DNA of 64,000 nt from contig CM060919.1 of assembly GCA_030737875.1 (NCBI GenBank), positions 807,905,160 through 807,969,159 on the forward strand. Direction: 5' to 3'. The position numbers were made by a program, and so were the translations under genes. Shown here one piece after another: positions 1 through 10,389 of the stretch. The notes under the pieces are model-generated. The model did not search any database, was not told the origin of the DNA, and was given only the letters and a program-made list of their open reading frames with translations. The DNA is from Allium sativum (Eukaryota; Streptophyta; Magnoliopsida; Asparagales; Amaryllidaceae). Each line of letters begins with the position of its first letter. Position 1 is the stretch's first letter.

Positions 1-554
1 AATTATAAAATAGCATATATTTTCTAAAGTTTAGAAAATAAAGGAAGGGGATATTCGGAAATGTTTTCCAAATAACATAAAAGGGCAATATGGTTATTGA
101 AAATATTTGGTTAACAAATATTGATAAAGAAATAGAGAAGTGATTTAACTAATGGAATATTGATTATGGGCTCAGTTGAATTTCAAAAAGGAAAATTTGA
201 TTTTTGAAAAGAGTAAACTGTTTGAAAACTCCGTGGGAAAGACTGTTTGAATTAAAGACAAATTTAACAGAAATTTGTGAAAACAAAATCGAATTAAAGT
301 AAAGCCAGTAAAGTGGTAACTGAATTTTGAATTAGAATGATATCAAGGCAAATTTGATTGTGAGATTCAAATGTGAAGTGTAAAGTTATAATCAAGTTAA
401 GAGTTGGGGATCAAGAACGAAACTTGAGTTGAAATGAAAATTTGGCTTGGTAAAAAGCGAATGGTGGTGTTGAGGATAAATTGATCAGAGTTTGGTTTGA
501 TTAATACTAGTATATGCTGAGTTGATAGCATATGGAAGTGATGGAGTTGGTATG

Positions 555-705
555 CCCGACGAAAAGGTACAAGTTTATATTGGATATAAGATGATGAGCC
601 GAATTGGCAAATCGCTTGGCTGTTTGATTTTCTTTTGGGATGGAGATGGCCCAGAGAGGCGAGTTGGAGTTTGACCGATTGACCAGTACAAAGGAGGTGC
701 TGGCG
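555..705 (+). other. Conserved module upstream of the polypurine tract
   Basis: Reads TGCCCGACGAAAAGGTAC, then a spacer, then CGCTTGGCTGTTTGATTTTC, then a GGAG.TGGCCC stretch, then GTACAAAGGAGGTG and GGCGAAATTTTTC. The same order of blocks occurs in elements A, C, D and in the array LTRs. It is noncoding. This copy has AATCGCTTGGCT where the others have AGCCGCTTGGCT, which weakens the small hairpin. The role is unknown; the position suggests an RNA or cDNA-synthesis signal. Confidence 0.6.
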
Positions 706-899
706 AAATTTTTCGAAGAGATAAGGCATTAGAAAATTTTCAGGATTTTTGAAAATTTTCGTAGATAAGAATTAATTAATAATTTAATTGAAAGTAAATT
801 GGTTCAGTTGAAACTGAAGTTAAGAAGTGAACAAATATGTTCTAACCAGTCGATAGGGTCGTCCTCTACCTTTTAGCAATTTCGAGGACGAAATTATTT

Positions 900-913
900 T
901 AAGTGGGGAAGAT
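900..913 (+). other. Polypurine tract (plus-strand primer site)
   Basis: AAGTGGGGAAGAT lies directly before the TG of LTR A. Its position and purine run match the plus-strand priming site of LTR retrotransposons. It is preceded by TTTCGAGGACGAAAT, which recurs in reverse complement at the matching place in the array internals and, more loosely, in C and D. Confidence 0.85.
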
Positions 914-1846
914 TGTAATGACCCGCATTGGCAGAGGTATTATGATTAATTTATTTAATTATATAAATGGTGGGTTAGTGAATCTAATGGTCGTGGAATT
1001 AAAATATGATGAACATTTAATTAAAATAATAATTAAATAATATATTTAATTCTGAAATAATCAGAATTGGTTGAAATGACGATATGGTGTGAACCGGATC
1101 ATCTGTGATATTTAATTCAGTTTAGAATTTAATTAGAATAACGAATATATTCAATCGTCGACAGTTGAACGTATAGTTTACAATATAATTATAAACGAGC
1201 TCGAAATGGCGCTGCAGATCGTAAATTTGCGATTCGAACTTCAACTGAATGTATAGGGTTCGTATTAAATCGGATTTCTGTGAAACAAGAAACGTGTGGA
1301 GCTGGTGGAGTATATCTTTCTAGTGGAAGAGGAAAATCAGGATTTCGTCGTGTAGATTTTGAGATATGTCTAAATCAAATTTTAAAATAGTCGCTATAGA
1401 ATCGTTTATCGACCATATCGGTTTATTCGATATAACTAGAGATCGTGTTTGAATTTAGACAAGGTTCTTTTGGGGCATAACGATAATTTAATTTTTAGGA
1501 TTTTATGGTAATTTTTAATTAATTAAATAAGCAACATTTTATTTGGAGTATTTGGCACCCTGTATCAATATTTTGGGGTTTCACAATATAAGTTAATCTA
1601 CCGGTACTATTATATTTTTGGGATCGCGGCACATTACTCATCGTAACGGTATTTTTATTTTTGTCTATAGTGGCTCGTAAAACGATGAAATTTGGTATAA
1701 CGGAGATCGTAGAACTTCGTTCGGGAAAACAAAAAGGGAATATATTTCCCTGATCAAAGATAAAGCACGATTCGTGTTCTCAGCCCCCACAAACTTCTCA
1801 GCAATGTTGAAGCATTTTTATCCACAAAAATATCTCCTTCCCATCC

Positions 1847-1855
1847 TATATAATA
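1847..1855 (+). promoter_or_regulatory. TATA box of LTR A
   Basis: CCTATATAATACCCG resembles a plant TATA box and is followed by a pyrimidine- and A-rich leader. A TATA box about 1 kb into the LTR also occurs in LTRs B, C and the array. Inferred RNA polymerase II promoter; the start site is not mapped. Confidence 0.5.
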
Positions 1856-2994
1856 CCCGTTCACCATTTCTAAACCTAATTTACATTCATCAACAGAAAA
1901 TCTGCCGTCACTTGGTTTTTCTAGTAAAACAGAAATCAGTCTTCAACGAAATTCAAAGAAAAGTGAAACAAAATCCCCTTCAAGCTGATATGTGTTTCAG
2001 CTGGTTCGACATCATCTCTCCGGCGCGGGTTTGTGAACAGCGATGGACTGGTTGAAAGTAACCAGAGCTGGGCGAAGTTAGGAGAGCGAAAGACGGTAGC
2101 GTGGAGTTTCTGAGGTCGGCATCAAGTTAAGGGTGGTGAGGCGACTCTGGCAGCGTCAACGAGGTGGGTCCCGGTGTTTCAGATCGACGGTATAGATGAA
2201 TCGATTTCTACAGTCACCATGGTTCGATCCTTTGAAGAAATGGTTGGCCGTTTGAGGGGGCGTACATCCAAGTAGGAAGGTCAGTTGGTAACGTATGGGA
2301 CTCTGTGGGTGTTTGCGTATTTTTCTGGAGTATGCGGATTCAATTATGAGGCGGTGTCTGATGGTCTAGAGACCGGTTAATGGAGGAGAAAGTGCAGTGG
2401 AGTTGGTTTTGAAAATAAGGAGCTAATGGGGGGAAAAGCCGGTTGTTTTTGTGAAGTAGAGTAGTGTTAAAATAGTGGGATAACATGCCTGCTGCGCATG
2501 ATGTAAAGGGAGGTGGCTGATACTCTCACATACTGGTATATTCGGTGTGATTTGTTGTAAAGAGGAGATGGACAGAGGTCCCGGGGTTGGAAGTCGTGAG
2601 AAGGTGCAGGGGGACGAAGTGGAAGAAGAGGCCGTACAGGGTGGGTTATGGGTTTGTTAGGAGCAGAGGCCAGAGTATAACGATGAAGAAAAATGATTTG
2701 GTGGGTACGGGCTTTTAGAATGTGGTATGGGCCGGAAGGAAAGAGTTAAGCCCATTTAAATAAATATCCATGTTTTAATATATTTTTTAATGTATATAAA
2801 CTTGTATAACCTATAACATCTTCAAACGTGATCAGAATTCCGCGAAACAAGATCCGTCGGGATCGTATGGACGGACACTACACGATGACACCAACTGGAA
2901 GTCCATCGGAGCCCGTCACAATTTATAGAGAAATAAATTGTCTGTCTGAATCAAATCGAGTGATGGTTATCGTTATCAACGATGATCATCCAAT

Positions 2995-3009
2995 GTGAGT
3001 AAATCTCAC
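2995..3009 (+). other. Conserved GTGAG/CTCAC hairpin in LTR A
   Basis: GTGAGTAAATCTCAC is a perfect 5-bp stem with a 5-base loop. The same stem with changed loop bases occurs in LTR B (21425), both D LTRs (24135 and 31277) and, reversed, in the three array LTRs (42250, 50619, 59033). Function unknown. Confidence 0.6.
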
Positions 3010-3528
3010 TAACTCTGAACAGTTTATAATTTCATGTTGTATTTTTAGAACTGTTAGATGTTGGCTGATTGATTGTGTGTTGACTGTTTGATTGAACTGC
3101 TAGTCAGTTAGTTAAATTTCTATATTAATTCTGTTTAACAGAATATATCATATGGAACTGAAAGTGATGTTATCTATATTGTTTAACATCTGTGATGCAG
3201 GGAAACAGGTTGGAGGAATCCAACTGGATTCCTCAACATTTATTTTACTGTTTTCATATATTGTGATATATGATGTGTTATATAATCTGTTATGGATTAT
3301 GGGTGTTGGAATGATGTTGATCATTTTTATTCGATATTTTAAATATCATAAAAGACCCTGGGATGTAACAAGAATTATTTCAATGTATATTGAAATAAAA
3401 GGGAGTTTAGAAAATCAACAGATTTTGTAAAAGGAAATATTTCGAAAGTAAATAAAAAGGGGAATCATTTGTAAAGTGAAGGACCGTTAATAAAAGTAAA
3501 TCTTTATGAATGAATAGTTTATTCGAAA

Positions 3529-4235
3529 GTTAAAAGGAGTTAATCGATGTTAGTTAATCGATTAGAGTTAAAGTTAAAAGGAGTTAATCGATGTTAGTTA
3601 ATCGATTAGTGATAAAGTTAAAAGGAGTTAATCGATGTTAGTTAATCGATTAGTGATAAAGTTAAAAGGAGTTAATCGATGTTAGTTAATCGATTAGAGT
3701 TAAAGTTAAAAGGAGTTAATCGATGTTAGTTAATCGATTAGAGTTAAAGTTAGAAGGAGTTAATCGATGTTAGTTAATCGATTAGTGATAAAGTTAAAAG
3801 GAGTTAATCGATTAGTGATAAAGTTAAAAGGAGTTAATCGATGTTAGTTAATCGATTAGAGTTAAAGTTAAAAGGAGTTAATCGATGTTAGTTAATCAAT
3901 TAGTGATAAAGTTAAAAGGAGTTAATCGATGTTAGTTAATCGATTAGTGATAAAGTTAAAAGGAGTTAATCGATGTTAGTTAATCGATTAGTGATAAAGT
4001 TAAAAGGAGTTAATCGATGTTAGTTAATCGATTAGTGATAAAGTAAAAAGGAGTTAATCGATGTTAGTTAATCGATTAGTGTTAAAGTAAAAGGAGTTAA
4101 TCGATGTTAGTTAATCGATTAGTGATAAAGTTAAAAGGAGTTAATCGATGTTAGTTAATCGATTAGTGTTAAAGTAAAAGGAGTTAATCGATGTTAGTTT
4201 AACCGATTAGAGTTAAAGTAAAAGGAGTTAATAGA
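3529..4235 (+). repeat. 44-bp tandem repeat in LTR A (about 16 copies)
   Basis: The unit contains AAAAGGAGTTAATCGAT followed by GTTAGTTAATCGATTAG, so every unit carries two ATCGAT palindromes. Copies differ mainly at a GAGTTAAA or GTGATAAA end. One short unit occurs near 3800-3829. Related GTTAATCGA/GTTATTCGAA repeats lie at the equivalent place in LTR B and, in reverse, in the array internals. Confidence 0.9.
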
Positions 4236-5652
4236 ATATAGTTTATTCGAAAGGGGTTAAGGGAATAGAGTAAATCAAAAAGAGTAAATCAAATAGAATA
4301 AATCGAATAGAGATTTATTCGAACGAGAGTTAAGTAAGGAAGTTAGTTAAAGAAATATAAAGTGAACTTTGCTAATTTCAAAGTTAGAAATGTTGTTCAG
4401 TTAAGGTCTGAGAGGTAGTTCTACCCCAACTTGATTGGCTTCGTTTTAACTAGGGAATAGTTAAGGTTCGGCAGTAAAGGAAATGGTTTGGGTTGGCATC
4501 GCGATGGTTTGTTTAAACATCAATCTAAGTCCAATGAAGAAGCTTTGGAAATGTTTTCCAAATAAGAAACCAGAAATGTTTTCTAATGAAGAAAACAAGA
4601 AATGGAAATGTTTTCCATTGTTAATAATGTATATTTTCCCAAATTTAGAAAATAGGAAATATTGAATATATGGAAACAGGAGATAAGTAAATTTATGAAA
4701 TAAAGAGATAAATGTTGAATGATGTTTGATTGATATAAATTTCCATTTGGAAATAATATCGTTGTTTGCACACCTGTTTTTATTCGATAGTTAAATCACA
4801 GACTATCGAAGTTTTGACCATTTTAACGTTGTTAATATGGAGAGACCGGTTGGATTATTATCCAAAGAACCACTCTGTATTGGCATAAGTATTGCGAATC
4901 ATATATGCCAATGTATATTGAAGACGGAGTTATGCAAGGGCTATCCTGTTTACAGAATAGTGCCTTCGGTTCATCCTGTTCCTGGATGACTTGTATGGAC
5001 GGATTTCTGACAGAGTATTTCCAGACGATCACATATATTGATTTCTCCAACTGTACCAAGAGTGGAAGCGGAGAAGGAAACTTCTTTTAGCTAACGCGTA
5101 ATGTATGGTTGAGGACGCCAATCGGTGATTTGATGGATTTTACGATGTGGCATTCAAAAAGTGAATCTGGTATGATGATAAAGCGTAGCTTCTAGCCTCA
5201 TCATCCGGTAAATGACAGAAATCGGGCAGGCAGCATGGCTAAGTCGGTCGCACCGAAGTAGGGTGTATAATCACCTGATCTAGAGTTTCATTCACTTCTA
5301 AAAATCTATTGTTGATGCTGTCCCATTCGGGAAACGGTTGCTGATCCCAACTGTTGGTGATATACATTCGATACACTCAAGCGAAATGAGTGGTCGGTCA
5401 TGTGTGGCCCGGTTGCAAGATGTTCTTGTTGAACCCAGTGTATTCCTCTCTAGAGGTACACAAGCGAAAGGTGATTCCATACCTTGTCATAGTTGGAAAT
5501 CCATTACCCAATACGTGCTTGCGGTTTTGATTGTATACTATATATGTAGAACGTGAGATGAAAGCGTTTCTGCTAGATGATTATATATATACTGTGGTTG
5601 ATAGACATTATTATAATATCAAAAGGTTTTTGATATAAAGATATTTTGGATT

Positions 5653-5698
5653 CTCATAAGGGAAAAACCCGTTCCGTTATGCGGCGTGGTCTTATGAG
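5653..5698 (+). other. Conserved TAAG/CTTA stem-loop near the LTR A 3' end
   Basis: CTCATAAG (5653-5660) pairs perfectly with CTTATGAG (5691-5698) around a loop holding GGGAAAAACCCGTTCCG. LTRs C, D and the 63-kb copy form the same stem from different outer base pairs, as expected for a structure kept at the RNA level. Confidence 0.6.
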
Positions 5699-5743
5699 AT
5701 ATCATTTACTTGTTCAACTGTTTTTAAACTGTTTTACTCATAC

Positions 5744-5757
5744 CAGTCCCATGACTG
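5744..5757 (+). other. Conserved CAGTC/GACTG hairpin in LTR A
   Basis: CAGTCCCATGACTG has a perfect 5-bp stem and a 4-base loop. It recurs in every LTR of the window (for example 15418, 28066, 38439, 39080) with only the loop changing (CCAT, ATGT, ACAT, ATGG), and is followed by a shared GGAGTTTA and GGGTGCC block. Confidence 0.6.
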
Positions 5758-6174
5758 ACCCGGAGTTTACTTTGTTGTTTTCCCTAAACTCTTGGGTGCC
5801 TAAATTTGTACGGGCAGTCAAGTAGTCGGGATTTACAGATATACTGGAAGAGCTTGGAGCAGGAGGCTTCAGGATCATATAGCTATAGTTTATTTCCGCT
5901 GTGTTGTAAGTGTTGTACTTTGATAATGATATGTTTATTCAAGTACAAAGTTTGTATTTCAAAGTTATGTTATGAAATATATTTATTCGTTCCGCTGTGA
6001 GATTCGTGTTACTCTGATGTTGTGTTCTTCTTATTCTTCTATTCTAATTTTCTATCTCATCTTTCCTCACCCTCTAATTTCTTTCACTAACTACCAGGAT
6101 TTTTCGAGCTTTTGGTTATCGACATCGTGTTTATATCGATAACCAAAGTCGTCGAAAATCCGGGTCATTACAGT

Positions 6175-6186
6175 TGGTATCAGAGC
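6175..6186 (+). other. Primer-binding site complementary to tRNA-iMet
   Basis: TGGTATCAGAGC is the complement of the 3' end of plant initiator methionine tRNA (GCTCTGATACCA). It sits two bases after the CA end of LTR A and is the minus-strand priming site. Confidence 0.9.
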
Positions 6187-6230
6187 TTAAGTTAAGAATT
6201 ACTTGGCTCTGTGGCGTGACTCGGTAGAGA

Positions 6231-6250
6231 TAGGGTTAGCAATACCCTAG
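6231..6250 (+). other. Post-PBS hairpin, element A version
   Basis: AGGGT (6232-6236) pairs with ACCCT (6244-6248) around TAGCAAT, about 45 bases after the primer-binding site. At the same relative place the array has AGGAT/ATCCT, and C and D have GGAT/ATCC, a compensated change. Confidence 0.6.
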
Positions 6251-7079
6251 ATTGAGTTTGAGTGTATATATACGAGTGAACGTATTTGTTATTGATATAA
6301 AAATTTGTTTTATATCGTTGAGATTCATTGGTTGAGTCGTTTATGGGTTCTGGTCGTTCAGTTTGATCCACTGTATCGGTAGGAGTTACTAAACACTTGA
6401 ATACGATGAAACGTCATGGTATGTTTTGGAAAGAGGGTAAATAAAAATAATTTTTACCCAAAATATATTTTGATATATTGGATATATTGGTTGTTATCAT
6501 AATCGAGTAAGATTATAAATTAAATGGTCATGTGAATAACCAATCAGAATTCATATAAGTGAAATACGTGAAATCAGATGAGTTAAATCTGAAATTTAAA
6601 CCAGAAATTGAAGTTAAAACTCTGGAGAATTGGATAAGTGTTTGTAAATGGATTTGGATTAAAAATAAGGAAAATTTAAGATCCTGGGAGATTTTAAATT
6701 TCTTTACAAGCAGTGTGAATTATATTTTGAAATGAATTTCAAAGTGGAAATGTTTAGAAATGGTTTTATAGTATTGAACTCACTTCGATCGCTGGAAAAT
6801 AGATTCTGATGATGACAGCTGCATCATCAGTATTCATTTTCGAGTTATAAGTGACGAATTACTACCAGAGATACTGTTTTGAATTTGTTTTAGGAAAGAC
6901 AAGTTGTGTTGAATTTCAAAATGGGATTGAAAATATAGAATTTGAACTTTTAAATAGATTCGGAATATTAACTTGTTTAAAAGAAATAAAATGAGAAGTT
7001 CCTTTATAAACGAAGTTTATAAATGAAGTGAAAAAAATTATCATTGGATAATTCAGAAATAAAAATACAAGTGTGAAGT

Positions 7080-7990
7080 TGAAAGGGAAATCTATTTTCC
7101 AAAGGTAGAAATATCGATTTTAAAAGGAATTGAAATCGAGACTTATGTAAAGAATGAATAAAGAAAATTTGAAATAGAAATTGAATATGTGAAATTCAAT
7201 GGAATTGAAATAGAATTTAAAATAGAAAATTCAAAGGGAATTTGAACATAGAAAATTCAAAGGGGATTTGTATATAGAAATTCAAATGAGATTTGGATAA
7301 AGAAGATTTAAATAATGGAAAATTGAATATAGAATTCATATAGAGTAATAATAGGATTCGAATATAGAAATTCAAAGGGAGTTCGAATATATGAAATTCA
7401 ATGGAATTGAAATAGAGTTTGAATATATCAATTCAAATATAGAATTTGAAAGAGGAAATTCGAATATAGAAATCGAATAGAATTTGACATATGAAAAATC
7501 GAATAGAATTTGACATATGAAAAATCGAATAGAATTTGACATATGAAAAATCGAATAGAATTTGAATAAGAGAATTCAAATAGAAATTGAATATAGAAAT
7601 TCAAAGGGAGTTTGAATATATGAAATTCAATGGAAGTGATATAGAATTTGAATATAGAAATTCAAATGGCATTTGGATATAGAAAATATAAGAGATTTCA
7701 AATATAAGATTTGAATATCGAAAGTAAAATGAAATTTGAATGTAGAAGATTCAAATAGAATTGAATTTGAAATTTGAATATAGAAGATTCAAAGGGAATT
7801 GAAATGAAATAAAGAGAATTCAAATAGATTTGAATATAGAAATTCAAATGGAGTTTGAAAATAGATTTGAATAAGAGAATTGAAATGAAATCCAAATATA
7901 TAATTTGAATAAGGAAACTGAAAAGAAATTCAAGTATAGAATTTGAATATAGGGAATTCAAATAGAATTGAAAAGGAATTCAATTAGTTG
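7080..7990 (+). repeat. Degenerate GAATTTGAATATAGAAATTCAAA repeat field
   Basis: About 0.9 kb of short, imperfect A/T-rich units built from GAATTTGAATATAG and AAATTCAAA. A nearly exact unit holding AAAATCGAATAGAATTTGAC is repeated three times in a row near 7490-7570. Comparable repeats fill 41150-41350 and 45960-46450 (reverse) in the array. Noncoding. Confidence 0.8.
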
Positions 7991-8186
7991 ATAAACAAGT
8001 TAAAATATATTTGAATATGTTATACTCAAATATGAAGGTGAAATGGGCAAACCAGTAATTTGAAAATCACTTAACGAGTTAAGTTAAAACGATTGGATTA
8101 AGTTGAAATGAATTAGAAATGTATGGATATACATGAGACAGGTTTGGAACAAGGTATGAAGGTATATAAATAGAATGCTCGACGGA

Positions 8187-8335
8187 AAGGTATGTATTTA
8201 ATTCATATATGAGATTTTATGCGCCGTATGGGCTAGCCGCTTGGCTTTTCTTTTTCTTTTTTTTGGAGAAGGCCTGTGTGGCAGTTTGGGGATTTTCCCG
8301 ATGCTCCTAGTACAAAGGAGGTTATGGCAAATTTT
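8187..8335 (+). other. Conserved pre-polypurine-tract module
   Basis: CTCGACGGAAAGGTATG is followed by AGCCGCTTGGCT (4-bp stem, GCTT loop), a long pyrimidine tract, GGAGAAGGCC, and TAGTACAAAGGAGG. It is very close to the array version and recognisably the same as in C and D. Confidence 0.65.
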
Positions 8336-8756
8336 TCGGGGAATTTAAGGAGTTAGGATATTTTTAAGATGATTTGATAGTTAGAAATCAACGTATCGAT
8401 ATATATATATAGAAGTCGATAAGGAAACGAACTTAGAAATAGAATAGTATAATCAAAAAGGAAGACTAAGAATAAAATATAGTAAGAATAGAAAGGGAAA
8501 GTGTATACATGTTTATAGGTGAATAAGTAGTTGTATGGTATTGATTATTCGAATAAGTAGTCATATCTGTTTTAACGTTATAAATGTTATTCAGTCAAGG
8601 TCTGAGAGGTAGTTATACCCCAACTTGATTGATTTCATTATTAACAAATAAATAGTAAGATTTTAGGCTCGAAAATCAATGTTGAATAAGAGTTAGTTTA
8701 ATATAGTATTTGGGTTGTCGTAACGATGTTTTACACAACATCCGTTTTAACCCAAA

Positions 8757-9040
8757 TTATTGTAACTGGGCTAGTGCAATGACATTAGAACGTGTGTATA
8801 TCGCAAGACAACTCGTCATGGTTCATCAAACTACATGGAGAAACAAATTGAATTTACTGGCATTCTGAGCAACAAGGCCGGTGAAAATCCACGTATATTT
8901 TTCTCTTTTTTGTCAGCACTACAATTTTATGATGTACATTCGAAAACTTAATTTTAATTAATGGTTGAATGCCATGCTTCCAGATTTTTTTAACTGGTAT
9001 CGAGTTAAAGTTCGCTACTGTGATGGTGCATCCTTTAGTG
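8757..9040 (+). pseudogene. Pectin acetylesterase gene fragment (two exons)
   Basis: Pectin acetylesterases remove acetyl groups from cell-wall pectin. An upstream exon (to 8892) reads [20 protein letters not shown] and continues SNKAGENP; a downstream exon (8984-9040) reads [17 protein letters not shown]. Both match the strongly conserved centre of the plant family. They are separated by an intron-like stretch (GT at 8893, AG at 8982-8983), and a GT donor follows the second exon at 9041, so the copy came from genomic DNA, not from spliced RNA. A 2-base insertion shifts the frame before the first motif (LERVY then RKTT). No start, no catalytic GxSxG serine region and no 3' exons are present, so it cannot make an enzyme. 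The family call comes from remembered motifs, not a search. Confidence 0.8.
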
Positions 9041-9159
9041 GTAAAGGTTATAACATGGTTTGTCCAAATATTTTGCAGGTTAAATTCATAAGTTATGGTT
9101 CAGAGGTGAACGACCCTTTATTTGGGTGTTTACCTTTTTGTTGCACTTTAATCAAGTAA

Positions 9160-9430
9160 AAGACACATTTGTCGTTTCAAACCAAATAGCGCCACCGGCC
9201 ACCGTCTAAATGCAGTCATCAATGGCACAACATCAACAACCTTCCATGATGATGCCACCTCCAAATCCGTTTTTCCAGCCTCCTAATGATATGCTACAAC
9301 AAAATATGTACAACAATGGTGGCTGGCTACTCCAAATCCTTTTGGTGATGCTACTGGGTTCAGAACATTCCCTATGAACAACAATAACCATCCTTACCTG
9401 AAAAATCCGTTCGGAAGTCCGTTGTTGTGA
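9160..9430 (+). pseudogene. C-terminal fragment of a probable ANTH/AP180-type clathrin adaptor
   Basis: The frame reads DTFVVSNQIAPPATV, a stop, then MQSSMAQHQQPSMMMPPPNP and FFQPPNDMLQQNMYNNGGW. After a frameshift it continues ATPNPFGDATGF and ends YLKNPFGSPLL followed by TGA at 9428. Three NPF motifs (the EH-domain binding tripeptide) in a Q/M/P-rich tail, with an IAPP(x)xVQM-like segment, are typical of C-termini of plant AP180/CALM-like clathrin assembly proteins. The ANTH domain is absent. One in-frame stop and one frameshift make it a dead fragment. Other NPF-rich endocytic proteins cannot be excluded. Confidence 0.5.
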
Positions 9431-9725
9431 ATTGGTATGGGTGAAATTGTGAATTGGTGCTACTTTATGGGAATATCATATTTTATATTAATTGTGTTTA
9501 ACTGTACCATATTATGCATTTTTTGTGAATCCTATCATTATTAACATGATGTCGCTTAATTTTATAAAATCTTAGATCTTGAGCATTCATATACAACGTG
9601 CTTTCATGAACGTGCAAGGAGAATTCATCAAGCTTCAGGTTTGTAGGTTTCCTTTAAAATCTCAGCCTATTACAAAAGGATATATAGGCTTTTCGATCAT
9701 GCTTTCATGAACGTACATGACATTG

Positions 9726-9884
9726 AAGCAGCCTGCGAAAGCCAATAAAACTACGGATTGCTTTCATGGTGGGAAAAATGCTAAGGAAGGATGTCAACTT
9801 CGGATCCATGGAGGAAGCCATGGCAGTTTCGAACTCTATCTGATTCCTGAGTATGTAGATGAACTTCAAAAACTTATTACATGA
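9726..9884 (+). pseudogene. Unidentified host-gene 3' exon fragment
   Basis: An open frame of 52 codons ends at TGA (9882-9884) and contains KEGCQLRIHGGSHGSFELYL followed by IPEYVDELQKLIT. Its amino-acid composition and codon use look like a real exon rather than the A/T-rich noise around it, and it lies between other captured fragments on the same strand. I do not recognise the family. A shorter exon-like stretch (IQRAFMNVQGEFIKLQ, followed by GTTTGT) lies just upstream near 9590-9640. Confidence 0.4.
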
Positions 9885-10007
9885 ACACTATTTAACAGTT
9901 ATACTTGGAACATGATCCTTTTTAACGACTTTATGATTCATGAGCAATGATGTTTGTTAACAGTTCACTTTATTTATTCTTTGCAAATGATAACCTGAAG
10001 TGAGAAT

Positions 10008-10090
10008 ATATGTGATGAAGATCAATTCAAGACAATCAATGATGAAGGAATGCCGCTGTATCAGAGACCATTCATGATTGAACTAAAGAA
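10008..10090 (+). pseudogene. DnaJ (type-I HSP40, J2/J3-like) fragment
   Basis: The frame reads DQFKTINDEGMPLYQRPFM, which matches the C-terminal substrate-binding domain of plant type-I DnaJ co-chaperones (KPDQFKAINDEGMP-type motif). After this motif the match is lost (IELKKPRLRAN) and the frame runs into noncoding sequence. The J domain, zinc-finger repeats and CAAX end are absent. It is the rightmost captured fragment before the transposon terminus. Confidence 0.7.
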
Positions 10091-10389
10091 GCCGCGGTTG
10101 CGAGCTAATCATCGGAAGGAAAAAATAAAGATAGTAGTTTATATAGTCATTTTCATGTATTTTTTTCTTCCTTATGGTTGTATGTGTGAGTCTGCATATG
10201 AGTGAATCGAGTGACAATGTAGTGAGGAATGTATGTAAATATGAATGATTGTGTAATATACGAGTGAATGTACAATAGTGGAGTTAAAAAAATTGTACCA
10301 GTTGAAATACTGAAATAAAATATTTATTTGAATAAAATACTGTGTTATAATAATATTTATTATATATTAAATCTTTGACTAATAGCAGT

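Larger units (their letters stand above)
1..913 (+). mobile_element. 3' part of a noncoding LTR-retrotransposon internal region (partial at window edge)
   Basis: The segment ends in a polypurine tract directly followed by the TGTAATGACCCG start of LTR A, so it is the 3' end of an internal region. No protein domain is visible in any frame. Bases 1-170 match, in reverse complement, the middle of the array LTRs (around 40150-40330), so this piece already mixes LTR-type and internal-type sequence. A conserved module with a CGCTTGGC core lies at about 555-705. An internal 3' end to the left of LTR A and a primer-binding site to its right mean LTR A has internal sequence on both sides. Confidence 0.75.
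914..6172 (+). mobile_element. LTR A, complete 5.26-kb long terminal repeat
   Basis: Starts TGTAATGACCCG and ends CGGGTCATTACA, a perfect 12-bp inverted terminus. It is preceded by a polypurine tract and followed two bases later by a tRNA-iMet-type primer-binding site, which fixes both borders. A TATA-like box lies 0.93 kb in, followed by a leader-like stretch and a purine/G-rich region (2050-2720), then a GTGAG/CTCAC hairpin, a 44-bp tandem array, and the conserved 3' blocks shared with all other LTRs here. No coding frame with a recognisable domain exists. The partner LTRs lie outside the window or are lost, so age cannot be judged. Confidence 0.85.
6173..8756 (+). mobile_element. Noncoding internal region following LTR A (3' end lost)
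   Basis: Begins with a tRNA-iMet primer-binding site and the conserved post-PBS hairpin, and shares its first 0.7 kb with the array internals read in reverse (for example the block around 6780-6860 matches 46550-46640). A long GAATT-rich degenerate repeat fills 7080-7990. From about 8187 it carries the pre-polypurine-tract module, but no polypurine tract follows. Instead it runs into LTR-type sequence (the GGTCTGAGAGGTAGTTATACC block near 8605), as the array LTRs do. Homology stops abruptly at about 8756, where the captured-gene segment begins. No gag or pol. Confidence 0.7.

Noticed and set aside
3529..4235. Regularly spaced repeats suggesting a CRISPR-like array
   Set aside because: The units are contiguous without unique spacers, the genome is plant nuclear, and no cas-like gene exists. 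It is a minisatellite in an LTR.
5298..5556. Frames with MLIPTVGDIHSIHSSEMSGRSCV in several LTRs (also 37902-38171, 39278-39532, 47699-47953, 56059-56313)
   Set aside because: The similarity follows the conserved LTR nucleotide sequence. Ends and reading frames change among families, both strands are open, and no protein family is recognised. A noncoding conserved block is the simpler reading.
8893..8983. Pectin acetylesterase as a functional gene
   Set aside because: Only two central exons survive. There is a frameshift, and the start, signal peptide, catalytic serine region and downstream exons are all absent.
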